DNA from: an uncultured Oscillospiraceae bacterium
GTDB taxonomy: Bacteria > Bacillota > Clostridia > Oscillospirales > Oscillospiraceae
Length of the DNA stretch: 64,000 bases
Direction of reading: 5' to 3'
NCBI GenBank assembly: GCA_910585735.1
Contig: CAJUEU010000003.1
Span: 30,501 to 94,500 of the forward strand
This document shows positions 40,692 to 48,737 of the stretch, in pieces; the first letter of the stretch is position 1, and every line of letters begins with the position of its first letter. The notes below the pieces were generated by a model. The model saw only the letters and a program-made list of their open reading frames with translations. It was not told the DNA's origin and searched no databases. A program made the position numbers and the translations under genes.

Positions 40692-41852
40692 GTGGACGCT
40701 CTTGGCGCTATTGTATTTCTGTCCCGGGATGAGCGGGGCGCATCCCCTCTTCTCAACGATATTTTATTTGACCCGGCAGCCCTGTGGCTGTCGGAGACCT
40801 TACGTTCCGCCGGTGTGGAGCGTTTTTTTGTGGTCTGTGAGCCGGAGGACGTTCAGGCGGCAGCCCAGTGCTTCCCGGAGGGGACCGCTGTGGTGGCCGA
40901 CGGGAATGCCGACGCCACCGCCCGGCTCCATGCCTTTTTGGAGGAGAACCCGGGGGACGTGACCGTGGTCACCCGGCCCGTCCTTCTGGCCCCTGAGGGA
41001 ACGAGCTTTTCCCTGCCTGGGAAGGAGCCGGCCAAAAGCGTGTTTGCCCTGAAGGGGGCGGGACTGCTTTCCGCCCTTCGGGACGGGAAGGGCTTTGGGG
41101 AGGCTGTGTCCGCGCTGGGGGATACCGCCCCCTGGCGGGGGAGGTATGTGCCCCTGAAAAACGACCTTTCCTACCGGGCTTTTACGGTGGAACCTCTGGC
41201 CAGGGGACTGAGCGTGGAGCGGCTGCTGGCCGCGGGCGTGCGGGTGATGGATCCGGCCAACACCTATGTGGGTCCCGCCGTCACTGTAGGGGAGGGGAGC
41301 ACCCTGCTCCCGGGTACCATCCTCCGGGGGAGGACCACTGTGGGAAGGGACTGCAGCCTGGGGCCAAACACCCTGATCCGGGACTGTGCCATCGGAGATT
41401 CCGTGACCGTGAACTCCTCCCAGCTCAACGAGAGCGTGGTGGAGGATGAGGTGGTCATTGGGCCTTTCGCTTACATACGACCTCACTGCCTGCTGATGAA
41501 AAAGGCCAAGGTGGGGGATTTTGTGGAACTGAAAAATTCCACCATTGGCGAGGGCACCAAGATCAGCCACCTGACCTATGTGGGGGACACCGACGCGGGG
41601 GCTCATATCAACTTTGGCTGCGGCACGGTGACTGTAAACTACGACGGAGCCCAAAAGTTCCGCACTACCATCGGGGATGGGGCGTTTATCGGCTGCAACA
41701 CCAACCTGGTGGCCCCGGTGACCATCGGGGAGGGAGCGTATACCGCCGCGGGCAGTACCATCACGGAGGATGTGCCCCCCGACTCCCTGGCCATCGCCCG
41801 GGAGCGGCAGAGCGTGAAAAAGAACTGGGCAAAACGCCGCCGGGGGAACTGA
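40692..41852 (+). CDS. glmU: GlmU-like protein: acetyltransferase domain with degenerate uridylyltransferase domain
   Basis: 386 residues from a GTG at 40692, chosen because GGGAGTG lies 7 bases upstream. Residues about 177-386 are a left-handed beta-helix matching GlmU's glucosamine-1-phosphate acetyltransferase: GPFAYIRPHCLL, KNSTIGEGTKISHLTYVGD with the catalytic His293, NYDGAQKFRTTIGDGAFIGC and the C-terminal RERQSVKKNW. The N-terminal domain is about 165 residues instead of 230 and lacks the GxGTRM nucleotide-binding loop and Lys of true pyrophosphorylases (it reads AIVFLSRDERGASPL). UTP:GlcNAc-1-P transfer must then be done by another protein, or not at all here. It precedes prs by 94 bp, as in other Firmicutes. 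Confidence 0.85.
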   Translation: MDALGAIVFLSRDERGASPLLNDILFDPAALWLSETLRSAGVERFFVVCEPEDVQAAAQCFPEGTAVVADGNADATARLHAFLEENPGDVTVVTRPVLLAPEGTSFSLPGKEPAKSVFALKGAGLLSALRDGKGFGEAVSALGDTAPWRGRYVPLKNDLSYRAFTVEPLARGLSVERLLAAGVRVMDPANTYVGPAVTVGEGSTLLPGTILRGRTTVGRDCSLGPNTLIRDCAIGDSVTVNSSQLNESVVEDEVVIGPFAYIRPHCLLMKKAKVGDFVELKNSTIGEGTKISHLTYVGDTDAGAHINFGCGTVTVNYDGAQKFRTTIGDGAFIGCNTNLVAPVTIGEGAYTAAGSTITEDVPPDSLAIARERQSVKKNWAKRRRGN

Positions 41853-41946
41853 TCCCACCCAACTTGTCCATTTGGCCCCTGTGTGGGGGATGGAAATAGA
41901 ATAGAGGAAACAGAAAATACACAAAAGAAGAGAGGATGTGGAGAAC

Positions 41947-42903
41947 ATGATCTCGCATGGAAAGGACATCAAGATTTTCTCCGGAAACGCAAATCCCGTG
42001 TTGGCCCAGGCCATCTGCAAAAGGCTGAATACCGAGCTGGGAAGCGCCGAGGTGGGCCGCTTCTCCGATGGAGAGGCATTCTGCTCCCTGTACGAGACCG
42101 TTCGGGGATCCGATGTGTTTGTGGTGCAGTCCACCTGTGGGCCGGTGAACGACAATCTGATGGAGCTTCTTATTATGATCGACGCCCTTCGCCGGGCGTC
42201 GGCCGGCCGGATCACCGCGGTCATGCCCTACTTTGGCTATGCCCGGCAGGACCGAAAGGCCAAGCCCCGGGATCCCATCTCGGCCAAGCTGGTGGCTAAT
42301 ATGATCACCACCGCCGGGGCCGACCGGGTGCTTACCATGGACCTTCACGCCTCCCAGATCCAGGGTTTCTTTGATATTCCTGTGGACAACCTGCTGGGCA
42401 GTCCCATCTTTGCCCATTACTATCACGACCGTTTTGTGGGGCAGGAGGACTCCACCGTGGTGGTTTCTCCCGATGTGGGCAGTGTGTCCCGGGCCCGGAC
42501 CTTTGCCCAGAAGCTGGGTCTGCCCCTGGCCATTGTGGACAAGCGGCGGCAGAAGGCCAACTCCTCCGAGGTCATGAACATCATCGGTGACGTGAAGGGC
42601 AAGCAGGTCATCCTGCTGGACGATATGGTGGATACTGCCGGTTCCCTCTGCCACGCCGCACAGGCTCTGGTGGATATCGGCGGCGCTACCGACGTGTACG
42701 CCTGCGCCAGCCACGGCGTTCTCTCCGGTCCCGCCTACGATCGTATTGAGCAGAGCCCCATCAAGGAGCTACTGCTGCTGGATTCCATTCCCGCCCAACG
42801 GGAGAACTTCCCCAAGATCAAGTATCTCACCGTGGCCGACCTGTTTGCCGAGGCCATCGAGCGGATCTATCAGGAGATCTCGGTGTCCAAGCTGTTCAAT
42901 TAA
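41947..42903 (+). CDS. prs: Ribose-phosphate pyrophosphokinase (PRPP synthetase)
   Basis: 318 residues from the ATG at 41947. Standard class I features: IKIFSGNANPVLAQAIC at the start, ATP-binding YFGYARQDRK, TMDLHASQIQGFF, the flexible-loop region VDKRRQKANSSEV and the ribose-phosphate loop VILLDDMVDTAGS. It makes PRPP for purines, pyrimidines, His, Trp and NAD. The order glmU-prs-pth-mfd is conserved in Firmicutes near the origin. An upstream in-frame GTG would add three residues. Confidence 0.97.
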   Translation: MISHGKDIKIFSGNANPVLAQAICKRLNTELGSAEVGRFSDGEAFCSLYETVRGSDVFVVQSTCGPVNDNLMELLIMIDALRRASAGRITAVMPYFGYARQDRKAKPRDPISAKLVANMITTAGADRVLTMDLHASQIQGFFDIPVDNLLGSPIFAHYYHDRFVGQEDSTVVVSPDVGSVSRARTFAQKLGLPLAIVDKRRQKANSSEVMNIIGDVKGKQVILLDDMVDTAGSLCHAAQALVDIGGATDVYACASHGVLSGPAYDRIEQSPIKELLLLDSIPAQRENFPKIKYLTVADLFAEAIERIYQEISVSKLFN

Positions 42904-42995
42904 GGAGCGAGGAGATAGGTCGCTTCGGGCCGAAGGCGCGAAACGACCCGGGCCGGTTGCTCGGCAAAGCCGAGTGATGGCCCCAGGCATATAGA

Positions 42996-43026
42996 GACGT
43001 CGTTCCCCCAAAGGGGGAACGACGTC
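42996..43026. repeat. Perfect hairpin with neighbouring REP-like stem, between prs and pth
   Basis: GACGTCGTTCCCCC (42996-43009) pairs perfectly with GGGGGAACGACGTC (43013-43026) over a 3-nt loop. Just upstream, around 42959-42974, CTCGGCAAAGCCGAG resembles the CACTCGGC unit of the 22.4 kb cluster. Confidence 0.65.
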
Positions 43027-43047
43027 CCGGCAATCAGAGATTGCCCA

Positions 43048-43070
43048 GGGGCGGGACAATTCCCCGCCCC
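43048..43070 (+). terminator. Hairpin with T-run before pth
   Basis: GGGGCGGG (43048-43055) pairs with CCCGCCCC (43063-43070), followed by CTTTTCTG. It ends 11 bp before the pth ribosome site, so it may terminate the prs transcript or attenuate read-through. Confidence 0.6.
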
Positions 43071-43093
43071 CTTTTCTGTGCAGGAGGGATCCT

Positions 43094-43690
43094 ATGCTTT
43101 TCGGCAGAAATAAGGCCCCGGGGGTGTCCTGGCTCGTTGTGGGCCTGGGGAACCTGGGGGAGGAATATGAGAGGACCCGGCACAACGCCGGGTTTGAGGT
43201 GGTGGACCTGCTGGCCCAAAGCCTGGGGGTCAGGATCCAGCGGCTCAAGTTTAAGGCCCTTATCGCTGCGGCGGACATTGGGGACCAGAAGGTACTGCTC
43301 ATGAAGCCCACCACCTATATGAACCTCTCCGGGGAGGCGGTGGAGCAGGCGGTCTCCTTTTATAAGGTGCCCCCCGAGCGTATTTTAGTGATCTCGGACG
43401 AGGTGGCCCTGCCTCCCGGCAAGCTGCGGATCCGAGCCTCCGGCTCGGCGGGGGGGCACAACGGCCTGAAAAACATCATTCTCCATCTCCACTCCGACCA
43501 GTTTCCCCGGATCCGGGTGGGGGTGGGCAACAAGCCCCACCCCGATTACGACATGGCGGACTGGGTGTTAGGAAGACCTATGGGAGAGGACCGTAAGGCT
43601 CTGGATGAGGCAGAGAAAAAGGCAGCTGAGGCCATCGGGGTCATTCTGGAAAAAGGACTGGACCGGGCGATGGAGAAATACAATCGGTAA
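43094..43690 (+). CDS. pth: Peptidyl-tRNA hydrolase
   Basis: 198 residues. Catalytic His30 lies in YERTRHNAGFEVVD and Asp102 in VISDEVALPPGKLRIRASG, with GSAGGHNGLKNI and the substrate-clamp PTTYMNLSGEAV all typical of Pth. It releases peptides from peptidyl-tRNA dropped by ribosomes. The first 10 residues (MLFGRNKAPG) are an extension before the usual start VSWLVVGLGN. The start follows GCAGGAGGG. A terminator follows at 43711. Confidence 0.97.
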   Translation: MLFGRNKAPGVSWLVVGLGNLGEEYERTRHNAGFEVVDLLAQSLGVRIQRLKFKALIAAADIGDQKVLLMKPTTYMNLSGEAVEQAVSFYKVPPERILVISDEVALPPGKLRIRASGSAGGHNGLKNIILHLHSDQFPRIRVGVGNKPHPDYDMADWVLGRPMGEDRKALDEAEKKAAEAIGVILEKGLDRAMEKYNR

Positions 43691-43710
43691 TATCTGCAAA
43701 AAATATAACT

Positions 43711-43740
43711 AAAACGCCTGCCGACACCGGCAGGCGTTTT
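43711..43740. terminator. Bidirectional terminator after pth
   Basis: AAAACGCCTGCCG (43711-43723) and CGGCAGGCGTTTT (43728-43740), a perfect 13-bp stem between convergent genes. Confidence 0.9.
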
Positions 43741-43756
43741 CCTTAAAAACACAGAT

Positions 43757-44242
43757 TCAGGCGGTGAGGGCGGAGCGGAGCTTCATCCGCTTCCAGAGCT
43801 GGACAGTCTCGATGGTGGCGCAGAGCTTGTCGGCCAGGCTCACGGTCCATGCCTCCCGGGAGCGGGGGAGGTGAAGGGCTAAGGGCCACATGTGGGCCAG
43901 GATCACATTACGCTCTTTGGGGGTGAGGGGGGTAAGAGCCTCGGCGTTGCGCAGGGCAAACACCGGGTGGTCGAAGCACTGAAGGCCGGGGTGGGCCGAT
44001 TGGTCGTTCCAGCGGTAAAGGTACAGGTCGTGGAGCAGTCCGCACCGGGCGCAGGAGCGGTAGTCCAGCCCCCAGCGGCGGGCCAGGCGGAAGGCCACGT
44101 AGGACACGAAAACCGAGTGCTCGTAGCAGCTCACCCCGGGATGGTGGGGGAGCTGGCGCATGGACTGGACCTGGGAGGTCTGGATCAGATCCCGCACGCA
44201 GTCCAGGTAAGCCACCCGGTTGGGAGAATCAATGAGCTTCAT
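43757..44242 (-). CDS. HD-domain phosphohydrolase-like protein
   Basis: 161 residues from the ATG at 44242 with AAGGAG upstream. The HD metal ligands are in order: His42 (CYEHSVFVSYVAFRLAR), His71-Asp72 (GLLHDLYLY) and Asp138 (SLADKLCATIE), with an additional His117 (VILAHMWPL). HD proteins hydrolyse phosphate esters of nucleotides or cyclic nucleotides; the substrate here cannot be predicted. A Trp/Arg-rich insert YRWNDQSAHPGLQCFDHP follows the HD pair. The gene is convergent with pth and divergent to the ABC transporter. Confidence 0.85.
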   Translation of the reverse strand: MKLIDSPNRVAYLDCVRDLIQTSQVQSMRQLPHHPGVSCYEHSVFVSYVAFRLARRWGLDYRSCARCGLLHDLYLYRWNDQSAHPGLQCFDHPVFALRNAEALTPLTPKERNVILAHMWPLALHLPRSREAWTVSLADKLCATIETVQLWKRMKLRSALTA

Positions 44243-44449
44243 AGAAAAGGACTCCTTTCGGACAACGAAGTTTTTTCTGTCTCCGATTATAAACCATAAT
44301 TTTTGATTTGTCACGGGAAAAAAGAGAAAACAAAGGAAATCGTAAGAAATTCGTAAGACTTGGCCCCTTGTATTTTGGGGGGGGGCCTGTTATCCTTACA
44401 GTACAAAACCATGAAGGGCCTTTGAGCCCGAGGAAAGGAGGGGACGCCC

Positions 44450-45352
44450 ATGATCCAGGTGGAACAGGTCACCAAGACATTTGACGGCTTTAAGGCCCTG
44501 GACCAGCTCACCATGACGGTGCCCACAGGGGCGGTCTATGGACTGGTGGGACCCAACGGGGCGGGAAAGTCCACGATTTTGCGTCATATTACGGGAGTCT
44601 ATCTTCAGGACAGCGGGATCATCCTGCTGGACGGGGAGCGGATCTACGAGAATCCGGCGGCAAAGGGGAAGATCTTTCCCATCCCCGACGAGCTTTACTA
44701 TTTCGGCTCGGCCTCCACAAGGGACATGGCCCGGTTTTACAAGGGGTTCTATCCTCGGTTTGATGAGAAACGGTATGAGGCGCTGCGGGAGGTTTTTCGT
44801 ACAGTGGACGAACGCCAGCCTATCCGGCGGCTGAGTAAGGGCATGCAGAAGCAGTCGGCGTTCTGGCTGGCCATGAGCTGCCGGCCGGAGGTGCTGGTGC
44901 TGGATGAGCCGGTGGACGGTCTGGACCCGGTGATGCGGCGGCAGGTGTGGAATCTGCTGCTCTCCGACGTGAAGCAGGAGAACGCCACCGTTTTGGTCTC
45001 CTCCCACAATCTGAAGGAGCTGGAGGACGTGTGTGACCACGTGGGCATTCTGTCCAGAGGCCGGGTCTTGGTGGAGCGGAGCCTTTCCGACCTTCAGGAG
45101 AACGTGGTGAAGATGCAGGTGGTCTTCCAGGAGCGGGAGATGCCTAAGCTCCCCGAGGACATGGAGGTGCTGAACGTCAGCCAGGTGGGGAGGATCACTA
45201 CCCTTATCGTCCGGGGCAGGGCCCACGAGATCACCAACCGGCTCTCGGTCTATTGTCCCATTCTGCTGGAGGCCCTGCCTCTTACGTTGGAGGAGATCTT
45301 TATCTACGAACTGGGAGGTGAGGACTATGAGGTCCGGGATGTCATCCTTTGA
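44450..45352 (+). CDS. ABC transporter ATP-binding protein (YtrB-like)
   Basis: 300 residues. Walker A is GLVGPNGAGKSTILRHITG (about 33-51), the signature is IRRLSKGMQKQSAFWLAMS (about 126-144) and Walker B is VLVLDEPVDGLDPV. The C-terminal 80 residues are the regulatory extension common in YtrB/EcsA-type exporters. It partners with the membrane protein encoded immediately downstream, which starts inside its last 26 bp. The start follows GAAAGGAGG. Unlike the ytr operon, no GntR regulator is present just upstream. Export substrate unknown. Confidence 0.92.
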   Translation: MIQVEQVTKTFDGFKALDQLTMTVPTGAVYGLVGPNGAGKSTILRHITGVYLQDSGIILLDGERIYENPAAKGKIFPIPDELYYFGSASTRDMARFYKGFYPRFDEKRYEALREVFRTVDERQPIRRLSKGMQKQSAFWLAMSCRPEVLVLDEPVDGLDPVMRRQVWNLLLSDVKQENATVLVSSHNLKELEDVCDHVGILSRGRVLVERSLSDLQENVVKMQVVFQEREMPKLPEDMEVLNVSQVGRITTLIVRGRAHEITNRLSVYCPILLEALPLTLEEIFIYELGGEDYEVRDVIL

Positions 45353-47312
45353 GCAAAAGGGCTGGTTCAACCGCACTCTGCTCAAAAAGAACCTGACCCG
45401 GTTCTGGCCCCTGTGGGCCCTTTACACCGCGGCCCTCTTTTTCAGCCTGGGAATGCCCCTCATCAACCTGGAGAGCGTGATGCACCGGGCGGAGGGGGCC
45501 ACAGTTTCCGTAGGCAGCGGGCTGTGGAACACCATGGGGGAGGTCCTGGAGGCTATGAACCGGGAGTACATGGTGGAGCAATACCAGGAAATGGTCCGGG
45601 ACGCTATGGGGGCGGTAGTGCTCATGGGTGCGGTGTACGGCTGCTTCCTGGCCATGGCCTTTTTTTCCTACCTGATGAACCGCCGGAGCGTGGGGATGCT
45701 CCACGCCCTGCCCATCAAGCGGGAGGGGCTTTTCCTCACCAACTGGGTCTCCGGGCTTTTCTTTGTGGCCGGGCCCAGTCTGGTGGTGTTTCTCATCGCC
45801 CTGCTGGCCGAGGCAGGCAAGGGGGCCGTTGGCCTGGAGGACCTGCTGCTGTGGCTGCTGGTCAGCGTGAGCACCGGGCTGTTCTTCTTTGACTTTGCCC
45901 TTTGCTGTGCCATGTTTACCGGGCATATTCTGGCCCTTCCTGTCTTTTACCTCATTCTCAACGGCCTGGTGGCCGGAATGTATTTCCTCTTTGGAATGGC
46001 TATGCAGATTCTTTTTGTCGGATACGCAGGCGGGCGGCTCTCCTTTGTTTCCCAGTATCTGGTGGAGTGGCTTACCCCGATCGCCCACATTGCCGGACAG
46101 GTCACCGAGTGGAACACGGTGGAGCTTCCCGACGGAAGCATGAGAGACAGCCTGATGAGCGGGGCACTGGCGGGCTCGGCCTACGCCATTTTGGCGGGCG
46201 CCGCCCTTCTCCTCATTGCTTTCTGGGTCTACCGCGCCCGGCAAATGGAGCGGGCCGAGGACCTGGTGACTGTGGGCTGGGTGAAGCCCATCTTTCGCTA
46301 CGGTGTGGGGGTGTGTACCGGCTTTGCCCTGGGGACCATGCTTCACCTGTATTTTGTGCGCGGCGGCGTAGTGGGCTATATTATTCTGGTGACCCTCTGC
46401 GCCGTGATCGGTGGCTTTGCGGGGCAGATGTTCCTCCGCAAGACCCTTCGGGTGCTTCGCTCGGGGTGGAAGGGCAGCCTGGCCCTGGGTATGTGTATGC
46501 TCCTGCTTTTGTGCGGTATCCGCATGGATGTGGGAGGCTTTCAGTCCCGGGTGCCTGACCCCGAGAAGGTAAAGCAGGTCTATCTGAGCAATGTCCACAG
46601 CCAGCCCTCGGATGGGGCCGGCTGGCTGTCGGTGACCCTTCGGGACCCGGAATTGATCGCCCAGGCGGTCGGGATCCACCAAAGCCTGATCCAGGATCTG
46701 GACAAGCTGGAGCGGGCTGACCGGGGGGACTGGGACTACAGCGATGACGACAGCGTCGTGTCCCTGCGGCTGAGCTATATCATGAAGGATGGAAGCGAGC
46801 TGGAGCGGAGCTATGACGTCATCCCCATCAGCCGGTCCGACCTGGAGGACCCCGATTCCTTTGCAGCCCGGCTGCTGGCCCTGCTGGAGGAGCCGGAGGT
46901 CCTGTGGAGCGGCTATCTCTCCGGGGATTGGGCGGAGGCGCCCGAAACCCTCACCGCTATGGGGGGCTGTATCCGGGACTACAGGACCTACGACGTGGCA
47001 AGAGACCTGGAGTATGAGGAGGCCCAGATCCTGTGGGCGGCCATTCAGGAGGACATCAACGCCGGGCGGTATCACCGATATTTGTTTTACGTGGAGGCGG
47101 GACCTTCCACCATGGACCGGCGGATCGAACTGGATCTCTATGGCATTCGGACCGACGAGGAGACTGGAGAGCGGATCCGCGAGCAGCAGGACATTCAGGT
47201 CATGCTCCAGCCCACCGCTACCGCCACCATAAGGGCCCTGGAGGAGCTGGGCTACACCTGGCTGCCAGAGGGGACGGAGGGGCAGGCTGCGGAGAGCTAT
47301 GGGAAAGGCTGA
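45327..47312 (+). CDS. ABC transporter permease (ABC-2 type, large extracytoplasmic region)
   Basis: 661 residues from the ATG at 45327, which has GGAGGTGA upstream. Membrane segments lie in 25-45, 90-125, 135-175, 185-225, about 255-300, 320-350 and 370-395, in the YtrC/D-like arrangement starting KKNLTRFWPLWALYTAALFF. The last 260 residues are soluble and acidic with WLSVTLRDPELIAQAV and EEAQILWAAIQEDINAGRYH; the preceding hydrophobic segment suggests they are outside. It forms an exporter with the adjacent ATPase. No domain is recognised in the soluble part. The overlap of 26 nt shows tight coupling. Confidence 0.85.
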   Translation: MRSGMSSFEQKGWFNRTLLKKNLTRFWPLWALYTAALFFSLGMPLINLESVMHRAEGATVSVGSGLWNTMGEVLEAMNREYMVEQYQEMVRDAMGAVVLMGAVYGCFLAMAFFSYLMNRRSVGMLHALPIKREGLFLTNWVSGLFFVAGPSLVVFLIALLAEAGKGAVGLEDLLLWLLVSVSTGLFFFDFALCCAMFTGHILALPVFYLILNGLVAGMYFLFGMAMQILFVGYAGGRLSFVSQYLVEWLTPIAHIAGQVTEWNTVELPDGSMRDSLMSGALAGSAYAILAGAALLLIAFWVYRARQMERAEDLVTVGWVKPIFRYGVGVCTGFALGTMLHLYFVRGGVVGYIILVTLCAVIGGFAGQMFLRKTLRVLRSGWKGSLALGMCMLLLLCGIRMDVGGFQSRVPDPEKVKQVYLSNVHSQPSDGAGWLSVTLRDPELIAQAVGIHQSLIQDLDKLERADRGDWDYSDDDSVVSLRLSYIMKDGSELERSYDVIPISRSDLEDPDSFAARLLALLEEPEVLWSGYLSGDWAEAPETLTAMGGCIRDYRTYDVARDLEYEEAQILWAAIQEDINAGRYHRYLFYVEAGPSTMDRRIELDLYGIRTDEETGERIREQQDIQVMLQPTATATIRALEELGYTWLPEGTEGQAAESYGKG

Positions 47313-47440
47313 GGAACAAAAGTGGGGAAGGGGAGAGCCAATGGCCTCCCCTTCCTCTCCTTTTCCGCCTGTCCAATTTACCCTTGTTTTGACAGGGAAA
47401 ACGTGGTAGAATGACCATACTTGACAAAAGGAGGACGACC

Positions 47441-48604
47441 ATGAAAAAGAGGAAGATCGCGGCGCTGGTCCTGGCTCTGGCTTTGCTCACCGCCTGTGGC
47501 GGAGAACAGGGAGGCAAGGGGGATCCGGCGCAGAAGGACGACTTGAGCTATCAGACCACCGGGCTTACAAGGGACCAGGCGGTGGTGCTGGTGAATGGGG
47601 ACCCGATCACCGCGGAGGAGTACTTGTTCTGGCTTTCCAACTCGGTGATGATGCAGGAATATTATATGGGCCTTCCGCAGGATGAAGAGGGCTGGGCCGA
47701 GGTGGGCGCGGGCATTAAGGCCGATGCCCTGGAGGCTGCCAAGCTCTACCGCATTATTGAATCCAAGGCGGCTGAATATGGAGCGGAGCTCACCGAAGAG
47801 ATGGAGACCACCATGGCCGCCGAGCTGACCCAGGCCATTGAGAGCCAGGGCGGAGAGGAGAACTTTTCGGCCTATCTGGACGCTATGTGCGTCAGCCGCA
47901 AAGGCTTTGAGGAGATCAACAAGGTCTACTATTACAATCAGGCCTTGATGGCCAAGCTTACCGAGCTGGGGGAGCTGACCCCCACCCAGGCTGACCTGGA
48001 CGCCTTTGTGGAGGAGTTTTTGGAGGCCGGGGGCTACTATGGCGCCAAGCACATTCTCATTGCCACCCGCAGGCAGCTGGAGGACGGGAGCTATGAGGAA
48101 TATTCCGATGAGGAAAAGCAGAAGGCCTATGAGCTGGCCCTTAATTTGCGGGAGCGGCTTCTGGAGGAGAACGACTCGGAGGAGGTCTTTGACGAGCTGA
48201 TGAATGAATTCAGCGAGGACGGCCGGAATCCAGAGACCGGGGCCTTGTACGCGCCCCAGGGCTATACCCTGGTGGCTTCCGGCCAGATGGTCCCTGAGTT
48301 TGAGGAGGGGGCCCTGGCACTGAAAGAGGGACAGGTGGGAGACATCGTCCCCACCGACTACGGCTATCACATCATCATGCGCATCCCGGTGGATGACGCC
48401 CCGGTGCGGGAGAGCGCCGCCGAGCAGGTAAACGAGAGCTACATGATGAACAAGCTGACCCAGAAGTGGCTGGACGAGGCGGAGGTCACGGCGGAGCCGG
48501 CGTACGAGACCATCGATGTGAAGGATTTTTATGAGAAGCTCACAGCCCTCAACGAGGCGCTACACCCGGCCCAGACCCCCAAGCCCACAGAGAGCGGGAG
48601 CTGA
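47441..48604 (+). CDS. prsA: Peptidyl-prolyl isomerase lipoprotein (PrsA/SurA-like foldase)
   Basis: 387 residues from the ATG at 47441 (MKKRKIAALVLALALLTACG) with AAAGGAGG upstream. The lipobox LTAC places Cys19 as the lipidated residue. An N-terminal SurA-like helical domain (VLVNGDPITAEEYLFWLSNS and on) surrounds a parvulin domain at about 200-325: YYGAKHILIATRR, then FDELMNEFSEDGRNPETGAL, then QMVPEFEEGALALKEGQVGD and YGYHIIM. It helps exported proteins fold outside the membrane. Located before mfd, a common Clostridia arrangement, but a 133-bp repeat-containing gap separates them. The symbol prsA is used by analogy. Confidence 0.9.
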   Translation: MKKRKIAALVLALALLTACGGEQGGKGDPAQKDDLSYQTTGLTRDQAVVLVNGDPITAEEYLFWLSNSVMMQEYYMGLPQDEEGWAEVGAGIKADALEAAKLYRIIESKAAEYGAELTEEMETTMAAELTQAIESQGGEENFSAYLDAMCVSRKGFEEINKVYYYNQALMAKLTELGELTPTQADLDAFVEEFLEAGGYYGAKHILIATRRQLEDGSYEEYSDEEKQKAYELALNLRERLLEENDSEEVFDELMNEFSEDGRNPETGALYAPQGYTLVASGQMVPEFEEGALALKEGQVGDIVPTDYGYHIIMRIPVDDAPVRESAAEQVNESYMMNKLTQKWLDEAEVTAEPAYETIDVKDFYEKLTALNEALHPAQTPKPTESGS

Positions 48605-48631
48605 GCGGCTCTCCCTCCTGTGAGATACATG

Positions 48632-48681
48632 ATTTTTCCCGGGGGCCAATTCTTTTTACAAGGATGGCTCCCGGGAAAATA
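48632..48681. repeat. GGGGGCC-type intergenic hairpin, copy 2
   Basis: Arms TTTTTCCCGGGGGCCA and TGGCTCCCGGGAAAAT pair around a loop with ATTCTTTTTACAAGGA. It is a homologue of the unit at 28022-28063. Confidence 0.6.
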
Positions 48682-48737
48682 ATGCCCGGGCCAGGAGGCC
48701 GAAACAAGAGAGACAGATTTGTTTTCTGGAGGTTTCC

